NCBI GenBank assembly: GCA_964570565.1
Contig: CAZMYT010000005.1
Span: forward strand, 1-64,000
DNA: 64,000 nucleotides
Source: W0P28-013 sp964570565
GTDB taxonomy: Bacteria; Bacteroidota; Bacteroidia; Bacteroidales; Paludibacteraceae
Direction of reading: 5' to 3'
Below are positions 26,279 through 34,398 of the stretch, piece by piece; position 1 is the stretch's first letter; each line of letters begins with the position of its first letter. The position numbers and the translations under genes are program-made. Under the pieces are notes generated by a model. It saw nothing but the letters and a program-made list of their open reading frames with translations, did not search any database and had not been told where the DNA came from.

Positions 26279-27115
26279 TTAAATAATATTTAATCTATTG
26301 TATATAAATACTTTAGTTATAATAAAGAACTTGATCGTATTTGGTATGCGAATGCGTTTATTCATTATTTCTTTTGATGGTATTCGCTTTATTTTGTTTA
26401 ATAAAGTGCTGTAATATGAGTAGGCAATGTACACGGGTAGCTTACATGTTTTAGGTAATCTTTTCATACCCTGATAGGCTTCCTGAAAGTCCGCTTCGAT
26501 TTCGTTGATGATGAGGTTTTTGGTTATTTCATTAAATTCTTGAGTAACCAAACAAGGGAAATATCGTCGATCCAAATATTCTATATCATTTTGTAGGTCG
26601 CGTAGAAAATTCACTTTTTGAAATGCGGAACCTAATTTCATGGCTGGTTTCTCCAAGTCATTATACAATTCTTGGTCGCCGTTGCAGAATACTTTTAAAC
26701 ACATCAAACCAATAACATCTGCTGAGCCATAAACATATTCATCTATTTCGGCTTGTGTTTGGTAGTTTTTTTTGTGTAAGTCATCACGCATACTTTTCAG
26801 AAATGCCTGGATGTGTTTGTCTGGAATTTGGTATTTTCTCACTGTGAGTTGAAAAGCATGAAGTATTGGATTAAGGCTAATGCCCTGCTCCATAGCTTCA
26901 TAGTAATCGTGCTCGAACTTATCGAGTAAGAAAGGTTTGTTATATTCATGAAAGGTGTCGACAATTTCGTCGGCAAAGCGAACGAAGCCATAAATGCCAA
27001 AAATGGCATCACGCATTTCTTTAGGGAAAAGTCTTGAAGCAGAATAAAAGGAAGTGCTGTAATTCTGGGTTACTAGCGTTGCTATTTTGTAGGCTACAGT
27101 ATGAAATCTCTGCAT
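26279..27115 (-). CDS. crtB: Phytoene synthase CrtB
   Basis: Condenses two GGPP into phytoene, the first committed carotenoid step. 278 residues of the squalene/phytoene synthase family. The first Asp-rich motif DEIVD is at 49-53 after YSTSFYSASRLFPKEMRDAI. The second region is VNFLRDLQNDIEYLDRRYFP (~residues 167-186). First gene of the seven-gene minus-strand operon. Its upstream region lacks a standard TAnnTTTG box but carries an inverted repeat at 27199-27212, so special regulation is possible. No GGPP synthase or cyclase gene lies nearby. Confidence 0.95.
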   Translation of the reverse strand: MQRFHTVAYKIATLVTQNYSTSFYSASRLFPKEMRDAIFGIYGFVRFADEIVDTFHEYNKPFLLDKFEHDYYEAMEQGISLNPILHAFQLTVRKYQIPDKHIQAFLKSMRDDLHKKNYQTQAEIDEYVYGSADVIGLMCLKVFCNGDQELYNDLEKPAMKLGSAFQKVNFLRDLQNDIEYLDRRYFPCLVTQEFNEITKNLIINEIEADFQEAYQGMKRLPKTCKLPVYIAYSYYSTLLNKIKRIPSKEIMNKRIRIPNTIKFFIITKVFIYNRLNII

Positions 27116-27198
27116 AAGATGACGTTATTTAGTTTGTGAACACGAATACGAAAATTTAAAACAATCTAAATTATGGGTATAGGGAACCGAGAAAAAGT

Positions 27199-27212
27199 GC
27201 ACTTACAAGTGC
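27199..27212. promoter_or_regulatory. Inverted repeat in the crt operon upstream region
   Basis: GCACTT-AC-AAGTGC, about 85 bases before crtB. AAGTGC also precedes it directly, giving two direct copies six bases apart. Possible regulator site. Confidence 0.4.
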
Positions 27213-27309
27213 CTTGATAAGCTTTTTTCTATAACTAAAAACCTACTAAAAGTGTTGTTTAATCTGACGTTTTTACAAAAAAGTTTATTTAAAGTATTAC
27301 TTATATAAT

Positions 27310-27346
27310 AATCCATAACGCTTTATTTATTAAAACGTTATGGATT
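27310..27346 (-). terminator. Hairpin after the kor operon
   Basis: AATCCATAACG / CGTTATGGATT, 11-bp perfect arms, 9 bases past the korC stop on the minus strand. The downstream T run is weak, so it is terminator-like rather than certain. Confidence 0.6.
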
Positions 27347-27354
27347 GTTATATT

Positions 27355-27900
27355 TTAATTGATTTTTTCAATAATGTTAGCACCTTGTTGCATAGCCAAT
27401 TCGTTGGCAGCTAACAAATGGTGGTGTCTTTCGGGTAGTGATTTTTTTAGCCCAAGCATCACATATTCCATGTCAACCACTGGTGCAATGTGGAGTAAAC
27501 CTCCAAGGATAATCATATTAAAGGTTTTTTGCGCATTCATAGCGATGGCTGTTTCAGTTGCAGTTACTTTATAAATGGTAATATCTTTTCGAGCAGGTTC
27601 TCGTGTCATACCATTGGGATCATAAATGAGAACACCGCCTGGTTTTACGCGTGGCTCAAATTTATCCATCGATGGTTGATTGAGCACAATAGCAATATCA
27701 AACTGTTGTAAAATAGGTGAACTAATGCGATCATCACTTAAAATGACTGTGACATTGGCAGTTCCACCACGTTGTTCTGGGCCATAAGCAGGCATCCAAG
27801 TTACTTCTTTACCTTGTAATAAACCAGCATACGCTAGTATTTTACCCATCGAAAGAACACCTTGTCCGCCAAAGCCAGCTATAATAATTTCTTTTTTCAT
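27355..27900 (-). CDS. korC: 2-oxoacid:ferredoxin oxidoreductase gamma subunit
   Basis: 181 residues of the KorC/PorC gamma family: KKEIIIAGFGGQGVLSMGKI at the N-terminus, MPAYGPEQRGGTANV (the conserved YGPExRGG), and IVLNQPSMDKFE. Part of the TPP- and Fe-S-dependent complex that oxidatively decarboxylates 2-oxoacids with CoA, reducing ferredoxin (or runs in reverse). Last gene of korD-korA-korB-korC, 31 bases after korB. Substrate (2-oxoglutarate or branched-chain 2-oxoacids) cannot be decided from this subunit. Confidence 0.92.
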   Translation of the reverse strand: MKKEIIIAGFGGQGVLSMGKILAYAGLLQGKEVTWMPAYGPEQRGGTANVTVILSDDRISSPILQQFDIAIVLNQPSMDKFEPRVKPGGVLIYDPNGMTREPARKDITIYKVTATETAIAMNAQKTFNMIILGGLLHIAPVVDMEYVMLGLKKSLPERHHHLLAANELAMQQGANIIEKIN

Positions 27901-27931
27901 TGTGTCTGATTTTTAATTATTTGGCTTCTGA

Positions 27932-28702
27932 CTATTTTTTCTCTGTATCTTTCAAATCTCCCAAAGGATATACAGGGAACATATTCTCTTCCATCCATTT
28001 GTTTGAATCGTGAGGTGACATTTTCCAGCCAGAATTACAAGTTGATACAAATTCTACCACCGATGTACCTTTACCTGCCATTGAATTTTCGAATGCTTTG
28101 CGTATTGCTTTTTTAGCTCGTACGATGCTTGCCATTTTTTGTACACTCTGACGAGTTACATAGCATGTTCCATCTAATTCTGCCAATAAATTGCTTATTC
28201 TCAATGGATAGCCATTCAATTCGGTATTACGTCCCATAGGACAAGTGGCTGTTTTCATGCCTTCAAGTGTAGTTGGGGCCATTTGACCGCCGGTCATACC
28301 ATAAATAGCATTATTAACGAAGAATATAGCAATATTTTCGCCGCGGTTACAAGCGTGAATAGTTTCTGCTGTACCAATGGCAGCCAAATCGCCATCACCT
28401 TGATACGTAAATACAAATTTGTCTGGTTGCAAACGTTTGATGGCTGTAGCTAATGCTGGGGCACGACCATGTGCTGCTTCTTGCCAATCGATGTCGATGT
28501 AATTGTAGGCAAATACGGCACAACCCACAGGTGCTACACCGATAGTTTTATCTTGAATATCCATTTCTTCAATCACTTCGGCTATCAATTTATGAACTAC
28601 GCCGTGACTGCACCCAGGACAGTAATGCATTGGATTTTCTGTCATCAATTTGGTTTTACTATAAACCAAATTTGCGGGATTGATAATATCTTTTGTTGTC
28701 AT
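27932..28702 (-). CDS. korB: 2-oxoacid:ferredoxin oxidoreductase beta subunit (TPP-binding)
   Basis: 256 residues. The N-terminal MHYCPGCSHGVVHKLI holds the conserved CPGC. The TPP pocket motif is YQGDGDLAAIGTAETIHACN, with NNAIYGMTGGQMAPTT (GDG...N type) following. It carries TPP and, with the alpha subunit, forms the catalytic core. Short beta subunits without their own ferredoxin domain match KorB/VorA. It lies 7 bases from korA and 31 before korC. Confidence 0.93.
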   Translation of the reverse strand: MTTKDIINPANLVYSKTKLMTENPMHYCPGCSHGVVHKLIAEVIEEMDIQDKTIGVAPVGCAVFAYNYIDIDWQEAAHGRAPALATAIKRLQPDKFVFTYQGDGDLAAIGTAETIHACNRGENIAIFFVNNAIYGMTGGQMAPTTLEGMKTATCPMGRNTELNGYPLRISNLLAELDGTCYVTRQSVQKMASIVRAKKAIRKAFENSMAGKGTSVVEFVSTCNSGWKMSPHDSNKWMEENMFPVYPLGDLKDTEKK

Positions 28703-28709
28703 ATTACAC

Positions 28710-29789
28710 TTATTTAATCAGTTTTTCTTTCAAAGCGGCTAAAATTTCCTCTGCTGAAGGAACGATACCACCCATACGACCGTAAAATTCTACAGGAACT
28801 GCGCCATTTACAGTTAAACGAACATCCTCAACCATTTGTCCAGCACTCATTTCTACGGTCAAAAAGCCTTTTACCTTTTGGCTTAACTCTTTGATTGGAT
28901 TGGTTGGGAAAGGAAATAAAGTAATTGGACGCAAAACGCCAACCTTGTAACCTTCTTCTCGAGCCATTTCCATAGCTTTTTCACAGATGCGTGCAATAGA
29001 CCCAAAAGCAACTAATACATAGTCCGCATCTTCACAGTGATGAGCTTCAAAACGTACCTCATTTTTTTCAATTTCGCGATATTTAGCTTGTAATTTGAGG
29101 TTTATATTTTCCATCACTTCAGCTTCAAGTGCCAAAGAAGTAATGATGTTACGTTTACGATTAGGTAACTTTCCAGTTGTTCCCCATGGACACTCTTGGC
29201 GCACTTCTTCTTCGGTTCTACGAGGTTTGAATGGTGGTAAAACTACTTTTTCCATCATTTGTCCAACAATACCGTCAGCTAAAATCATAGCTGGATTTTG
29301 ATATTTGAATGCCAAGTCAAAGCCCAAACCTACAAAGTCAGCCATTTCTTGAACCGTAGATGGAGCCAAAACGATTAAACGATAATCGCCATGTCCACCG
29401 CCTTTTACCGATTGGAAATAATCGGCTTGACTTGGTTGAATAGTTCCCAAACCAGGACCACCGCGCATTACATTGACGATAAGACAAGGTAATTCAGCAC
29501 AAGCAATATAAGATATTCCTTCTTGTTTTAAACTCATACCAGGACTTGAGGATGAGGTCATTACCTTTTTACCACATCCGGCACCTCCATATACCATATT
29601 GATAGCGGCTACTTCACTTTCTGCTTGTAATACAACCATGCCAGTTGTTTCCCAAGGCTTTAGATCCATTAAGGTTTCCATAACTTCCGATTGCGGCGTA
29701 ATAGGATAACCAAAATAACCATCGGCACCACAGCGAATAGCTGCATGTGCAATGGCTTCATTACCTTTCATTAATTTAAAATCTTCCAT
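28710..29789 (-). CDS. korA: 2-oxoacid:ferredoxin oxidoreductase alpha subunit (Kor/Vor type)
   Basis: 359 residues. KGNEAIAHAAIRCGADGYFGYPITPQSEVME is the conserved N-terminus of the pyrimidine-binding subunit (quoted here as the YPITP motif region). QAESEVAAINM and TSSSSPGMSLKQEG follow, with the transketolase C-terminal domain from ~245. The sequence style matches proteins commonly labelled VorB (3-methyl-2-oxobutanoate) in Bacteroidales, so the complex may prefer branched-chain 2-oxoacids; KorA is the alternative. 14 bases after the ferredoxin gene. Confidence 0.9.
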   Translation of the reverse strand: MEDFKLMKGNEAIAHAAIRCGADGYFGYPITPQSEVMETLMDLKPWETTGMVVLQAESEVAAINMVYGGAGCGKKVMTSSSSPGMSLKQEGISYIACAELPCLIVNVMRGGPGLGTIQPSQADYFQSVKGGGHGDYRLIVLAPSTVQEMADFVGLGFDLAFKYQNPAMILADGIVGQMMEKVVLPPFKPRRTEEEVRQECPWGTTGKLPNRKRNIITSLALEAEVMENINLKLQAKYREIEKNEVRFEAHHCEDADYVLVAFGSIARICEKAMEMAREEGYKVGVLRPITLFPFPTNPIKELSQKVKGFLTVEMSAGQMVEDVRLTVNGAVPVEFYGRMGGIVPSAEEILAALKEKLIK

Positions 29790-29803
29790 ATCTGTAGGAG
29801 GTC

Positions 29804-30031
29804 TTATTGAATTTTTACTTTATAAACAGTGATACATGCGTCGGGACATACATAACCACAGGCTGAACAGCCAACGCAATCATCTTCGTGCTTCATTTCT
29901 GAAAAATGATAACCTTTGGAATTAACTTGGTCGGCTAAGCCTAAAACATGAGAAGGACAAGCCTGAACGCAAAGGTCACATCCTTTGCAGCGCTCGGTAT
30001 TAACCACCACTGCTCCTTTAAATTTTGCCAT
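29804..30031 (-). CDS. korD: 2[4Fe-4S] ferredoxin-like delta subunit
   Basis: 75-residue protein with two complete cluster motifs, CKGCDLCVQACP (residues ~15-26) and CVGCSACGYVCPDA (~52-65). It is the electron-transfer subunit of the oxidoreductase and the first gene of the operon, 14 bases before korA. No targeting signal; cytoplasmic. Confidence 0.93.
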   Translation of the reverse strand: MAKFKGAVVVNTERCKGCDLCVQACPSHVLGLADQVNSKGYHFSEMKHEDDCVGCSACGYVCPDACITVYKVKIQ

Positions 30032-30104
30032 AATAATAGTTTTTTTTCTATGAAATAGTCTTTAGTTTTGTTTGGTTAAAGTGTTTTTATAACATTTGGT
30101 TCCG

Positions 30105-30112
30105 CAAATTTA
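30105..30112 (-). promoter_or_regulatory. -7 box for the kor operon
   Basis: Minus-strand TAAATTTG about 74 bases before the korD ATG. The -33 element is unclear. Confidence 0.5.
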
Positions 30113-30215
30113 CACAATTTTTTCCATTGGTGGTCACTAAAACTTCATTTTTTATTTGTTTGTGTATATATCTATTTTTTTAATGATTATTTAGCTCTTG
30201 TAATGCTTTTTTTAC

Positions 30216-30223
30216 TATCTTTG
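30216..30223 (+). promoter_or_regulatory. -7 box for the DUF1015-thrC-glgB gene group
   Basis: TATCTTTG about 93 bases before the ATG at 30317; a TTG at 30198-30200 is a short-spaced -33 candidate. Confidence 0.5.
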
Positions 30224-30316
30224 AAACCTATTTTGGGCGCATTCTGTATCCTGATGTGCCTGCGCTTTGGTAAATGTATAATAACCTTAAATTAAATACT
30301 TAAAAATCAAATTACT

Positions 30317-31561
30317 ATGGCGACCATTAAACCATTTAGAGGTATTCGTCCTCCCAAAGAACTTGTTGAGTTAGTAGCTTCTCGTCCTTATGATGTTCTT
30401 AATTCTGAAGAAGCTCGACTTGAAGCTCATGGCAATGAAAAATCGTTATATCATATTATTAAGCCAGAAATAGATTTTCCTAAAGGCACTGATGAGCATG
30501 ACCCGTGTGTGTATGAAAAGGCAGCAGCCAATTTTCAGATGTTCCAAGACAAAGGTTGGCTAAAACAAGATGAAAAGGAGCACTATTACGTGTATGCTCA
30601 AACTATGAATGGTCGTACGCAATATGGATTATGCGTGGCCGCTTATGTGGATGATTATATGACAGGTAAGATCAAAAAACATGAACTTACGCGCCGTGAT
30701 AAAGAAGAAGATCGCATGAAGCATGTGCGTGTTAATAATGCCAATATTGAACCTGTATTTTTTGCCTATCCTCATAAAGAGGAGTTAGATAGCATTATTT
30801 CTAAAACGGTAGTTGGCAAACCTGAATATGATTTTGTGGCACCTGATGGTTTTGGTCACCATTTTTGGGTTATCAACGATGATGCGACGATTAAACGTAT
30901 CACGGAGATTTTTGCCGAAATGCCAGCTTTGTATATTGCCGATGGTCATCATCGTTCTGCGGCAGCAGCTTTGGTTGGTGACGAAAAACGTCGTAATAAT
31001 CCTCATCACACTGGTAACGAAGAGTACAACTTTTTCTTAGCAGTTTGTTTTCCCGATAATCAATTAACCATTATTGATTACAATCGCGTGGTGAAAGATT
31101 TGAATGGTTTAACAGCTCCTCAATTACTCGAAAAATTAGCTCAAAACTTTGAAATAGTGCCTAAAGGTAGCGATATTTACAAGCCAACTGCATTACACAA
31201 TTTTAGTTTGTATGTTGCAGGACAATGGTACTCGTTAACAGCCAAGCCTGGAACTTATAATGATAACGATCCTATTGGTGTTCTGGATGTTACCATTTCT
31301 TCGCAGTTGATTTTAGATGATATTCTTGGAATTAAAGATTTGCGAAGTGATAAAAGAATAGATTTTGTTGGTGGTATTCGCGGATTGTCAGAGCTTCAAA
31401 AACGTGTTGATAGCGGCGAAATGAGTTTGGCGTTGGCATTGTACCCTGTTTCTATGAAACAGCTTATCGATATTGCCGATACAGGTAATATTATGCCACC
31501 AAAAACAACGTGGTTTGAACCTAAGTTGCGTTCTGGTTTGGTAATCCATAAATTAGATTAA
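30317..31561 (+). CDS. DUF1015 family protein
   Basis: 414 residues, full length for DUF1015 (ParB/Srx-like nucleotide-binding fold). Conserved phrases: IKPFRGIRPPKELVELVASRP, then PYDVLN and, near residue 205, the signature YIADGHHRSAAAALV, which resembles the ParB-superfamily phosphoryl-handling loop. Function is not established; relation to ParB-fold serine kinases makes an amino-acid phosphate role conceivable. It starts a compact plus-strand group directly before thrC (11 bases), which agrees with, but does not prove, a link to serine/threonine metabolism. Confidence 0.87.
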   Translation: MATIKPFRGIRPPKELVELVASRPYDVLNSEEARLEAHGNEKSLYHIIKPEIDFPKGTDEHDPCVYEKAAANFQMFQDKGWLKQDEKEHYYVYAQTMNGRTQYGLCVAAYVDDYMTGKIKKHELTRRDKEEDRMKHVRVNNANIEPVFFAYPHKEELDSIISKTVVGKPEYDFVAPDGFGHHFWVINDDATIKRITEIFAEMPALYIADGHHRSAAAALVGDEKRRNNPHHTGNEEYNFFLAVCFPDNQLTIIDYNRVVKDLNGLTAPQLLEKLAQNFEIVPKGSDIYKPTALHNFSLYVAGQWYSLTAKPGTYNDNDPIGVLDVTISSQLILDDILGIKDLRSDKRIDFVGGIRGLSELQKRVDSGEMSLALALYPVSMKQLIDIADTGNIMPPKTTWFEPKLRSGLVIHKLD

Positions 31562-31572
31562 TCAGTTTTTAA

Positions 31573-32874
31573 ATGTTATATCACAGTACTCATAAAAAAG
31601 TGTTTGGTGTATCGTTGCAAGATGCAGTAGTGAAAGGTTTGGCCGACGACAAAGGATTGTTTATGCCCGATCAAATCAAACAACTACCCCATTCTTTTTT
31701 TGAAATAATTGATACCCGTTCGTTTCAGGAGATAGCACACGTAGTTGCCGACGCTTTTTTTGGAGAAGATGTGGATGCCAATTCACTCAAACGTATTGTG
31801 TCAGAAGCATTTGATTTTGATATTCCATTGGTACAGGTTGATGAGTCGTGTTACAGTTTGGAACTGTTTCATGGACCCACTTTGGCTTTCAAAGATGTGG
31901 GAGCTCGATTTATGTCGCGTTTGTTGGCCTATTTTATTCAGAAAAAGTCACAAACCGATGTAAAAGTATTAGTGGCCACTTCCGGTGACACTGGCAGTGC
32001 TGTTGCCAACGGATTTTTAGGGGTTTCTGGTATTCAGGTATATGTATTGTATCCCAAGGGTTTAGTGAGTGCTATTCAGGAGGCTCAATTCACTACGTTA
32101 GGACAGAATATCACCGCTTTAGAAGTCGACGGTACATTTGACGATTGCCAACGCCTAGTAAAAAGTGCTTTTATGGATGGCGAACTAAATGAACGATTGA
32201 ATCTTACGTCTGCCAATTCTATCAATGTAGCGCGATTTTTGCCTCAAGCATTCTATTATTTTTATGCGTATGCCCAATTAAAGAAAATAGGTAAAGCTGA
32301 TAATATGGTAGTTGCTGTCCCAAGTGGAAATTTTGGAAATATTACAGCCGGATTATTTGCTAAACGCATGGGTTTGCCTATTAAACGATTTATAGCAGCC
32401 AATAATAGGAATGATATTTTTCTACATTATTTAAATACAGGAAATTACGAACCTCGTAAATCGGTATCGACTATTGCCAATGCCATGGATGTGGGCGATC
32501 CAAGTAATTTCGCCCGTATTCTCGATTTATATGATGGTTCTCATGATGCTATAAATCATGATATCAGTGGATTTGCCTATACCGATGAACAAATTTCTAG
32601 CACAATGAAGAGTTGCTTACACAACCATAATTATTTGCTTGATCCTCACGGTGCGTGTGCTTATCAAGCTTTGAAAGATGGCTTGTCAGCGAATGAGGTT
32701 GGCGTATTTTTAGAAACAGCCCATCCTGCCAAATTTAAAGAAACGGTGGAAAAGATAATTGATAGAGAGGTGTTTGTTCCAGCTAAATTACAAGCATTTA
32801 TGGACGGTCAAAAATCGACAGTTTCCATTAATAGTGATTTTGAATCGTTCAAAACCTTTCTAAAAACGGTATAA
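31573..32874 (+). CDS. thrC: Threonine synthase
   Basis: Converts O-phosphohomoserine to threonine, PLP-dependent, cytoplasmic. 433 residues of the bacterial class: N-terminus MLYHSTHKKVFGVSLQDAVV, PLP lysine K107 in GPTLAFKDVGARFM, the phosphate-binding ATSGDTGSAVANGF and VPSGNFGNITAG. Followed after 2 bases by a DUF2007 gene. No thrA/thrB nearby. Confidence 0.95.
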   Translation: MLYHSTHKKVFGVSLQDAVVKGLADDKGLFMPDQIKQLPHSFFEIIDTRSFQEIAHVVADAFFGEDVDANSLKRIVSEAFDFDIPLVQVDESCYSLELFHGPTLAFKDVGARFMSRLLAYFIQKKSQTDVKVLVATSGDTGSAVANGFLGVSGIQVYVLYPKGLVSAIQEAQFTTLGQNITALEVDGTFDDCQRLVKSAFMDGELNERLNLTSANSINVARFLPQAFYYFYAYAQLKKIGKADNMVVAVPSGNFGNITAGLFAKRMGLPIKRFIAANNRNDIFLHYLNTGNYEPRKSVSTIANAMDVGDPSNFARILDLYDGSHDAINHDISGFAYTDEQISSTMKSCLHNHNYLLDPHGACAYQALKDGLSANEVGVFLETAHPAKFKETVEKIIDREVFVPAKLQAFMDGQKSTVSINSDFESFKTFLKTV

Positions 32875-32876
32875 TT

Positions 32877-33107
32877 ATGGACTCAAAAACCATCATATTA
32901 AAATCTTACGAAAATTTGACGGAGGCAAATTTTGATAAACATATGCTTGAAGAAAATGGAATTGCCTGTTTTTTAAGCGATTCCAATGTAGTTCAACTTT
33001 ATCCGATGTTTAGCTCTCCTTTTGGTGGCATAAAGCTTCATATTTTCGAGGAAAACGAAGAAAAAGCGTTACAATTGTTGGATCAAATTCATGAAAAAGA
33101 TGCGTAA
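32877..33107 (+). CDS. DUF2007 putative signal-transducing protein
   Basis: 76 residues. Fold cues: LKSYENLTEANFDKHMLEENG, IACFLSDSN, GGIKLHIFEENEEKALQLL. It matches the DUF2007 layout (SYe..A..lk..LE..GI, then v.V.e.d..kA...L) and shares that layout with the N-terminus of the stress protein at 14880. Role unknown. It starts 2 bases after thrC, and its end overlaps the next gene by 17 bases. Confidence 0.8.
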   Translation: MDSKTIILKSYENLTEANFDKHMLEENGIACFLSDSNVVQLYPMFSSPFGGIKLHIFEENEEKALQLLDQIHEKDA

Positions 33108-33921
33108 AATTCTTTATTTTATTATTGTTGCAGTGGTTTTGGTTTCGTGTGGTGCTCCTACCGACGAAGAACGTGCACAAGCTTTCTTAGATGAAGCTCG
33201 TGTGCTGTATGAACAAAAAAATATAGAAGCAGCTAAAATTCAGCTTGATTCTATTCATCTTTTATTTCCAATGTTAGTTGATTATCGTCGCCAAGCGGAT
33301 ACGCTAGGTTGGCAGGTTGAGTTGTTAGAAATTCAAAGAAACTTACTTTATGTTGACAGTATGTTGCCTTTGAAAACAACTGAAGTGATAGAATTGAAGG
33401 AAGCTTTTTTATTTGAAAAGAACGAAAAATATGAATCAATCGGTACATTTGTGTACAAAACATTAAAAACAGAAAGTAACGTTGGTCGCTGTTATTTGAA
33501 ACCTTATACCGACGAAAACGGCAAAATGTATATTATGAGTTACTATGCAGGTAAACCTATAAATCATAACAAGTTACATGTTTCTTCTGACGATTTATTC
33601 TCTGAAACGCAACCCGTTGATAAGAGTGAGCAGCATCAATACGTTGATTTTGGAAATTCGTATGAAACTGTACTTTTTCGCCCCGAAGTATTGGGTGATA
33701 TGCCAGACTTTATAACTTTGCACAAAAGTTCTCCAATAAAAGTGACACTTTCGGGTGGAAATCGTGATTACAGTTATCAGTTATCCGAATCGGATAAAGC
33801 GATTTTTGTGAAAACGTACCAAATGGCGACCGTTTTAGCTGATTTATCACAACTGAATGCCTTGCAACGCCGTATGGTTATTCGCAAAAATTTATTAAAT
33901 CATAAATTGAATTTAAAATAA
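33091..33921 (+). CDS. Lipoprotein of unknown function
   Basis: 276 residues. MKKMRKILYFIIVAVVLVSC is a lipoprotein signal with lipobox LVSC; a second Met at codon 4 is an equally good start. An N-terminal helical part (~25-85, DEERAQAFLDEARVLYEQ) has TPR character. The rest looks beta-rich (VGRCYLKPYTDENGKMYIMS). I do not recognise a family beyond generic Bacteroidota lipoproteins. Overlaps the DUF2007 gene, so co-translated. Confidence 0.78.
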   Translation: MKKMRKILYFIIVAVVLVSCGAPTDEERAQAFLDEARVLYEQKNIEAAKIQLDSIHLLFPMLVDYRRQADTLGWQVELLEIQRNLLYVDSMLPLKTTEVIELKEAFLFEKNEKYESIGTFVYKTLKTESNVGRCYLKPYTDENGKMYIMSYYAGKPINHNKLHVSSDDLFSETQPVDKSEQHQYVDFGNSYETVLFRPEVLGDMPDFITLHKSSPIKVTLSGGNRDYSYQLSESDKAIFVKTYQMATVLADLSQLNALQRRMVIRKNLLNHKLNLK

Positions 33922-33947
33922 TCAACTATTTATATAATAACTAATTA

Positions 33948-34388
33948 ATGATTATTGACTCTTTAGATAATGCCCACGTGTACGAATGCCTGCATCCGCA
34001 TTTTAAGCAAGCGTTCGACTTTTTACGTTCTACCGATTTTTCTACTGTAGACGATGGTCGAATTGAGCTTCAAGGCGACACCGTTTATATCAATTTGGCA
34101 GGTAATGCGGGTAAAAAGTCAGCTCCGTTGGAAGCACATAAACTGTACATTGATATTCAAATGCCACTATCGACCACTGAATTCATTGGTTTTAAACCCG
34201 TTAGTCGTTGTGAAACTATATCAGAAGTGTATGATAATGACAGAGATATTGTATTTTATGCTGATGATTTTGATACAATTTTGTCTGTTTCACTAGGACA
34301 ATTTGTAATATTTTATCCCCAAGACGCTCACGCACCAGCTATGGCGTCCGGTTATTTGAGAAAATTAGTCGTAAAAATCAAATTATAA
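33948..34388 (+). CDS. YhcH/YjgK/YiaL family protein (DUF386)
   Basis: 146-residue single cupin-like domain: MIIDSLDNAHVYECLHPHF, then EAHKLYIDIQMPLS (conserved ExHr..iDiq), GEF-type region replaced by FYADDFDT, and VIFYPQDAHAPAM (metal-binding His region). Family members are linked to sialic-acid or sugar metabolism (anomerase-like); the substrate here is unknown. 26 bases after the lipoprotein gene and 10 before glgB. Confidence 0.87.
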   Translation: MIIDSLDNAHVYECLHPHFKQAFDFLRSTDFSTVDDGRIELQGDTVYINLAGNAGKKSAPLEAHKLYIDIQMPLSTTEFIGFKPVSRCETISEVYDNDRDIVFYADDFDTILSVSLGQFVIFYPQDAHAPAMASGYLRKLVVKIKL

Positions 34389-34398
34389 TTAAAATAGT

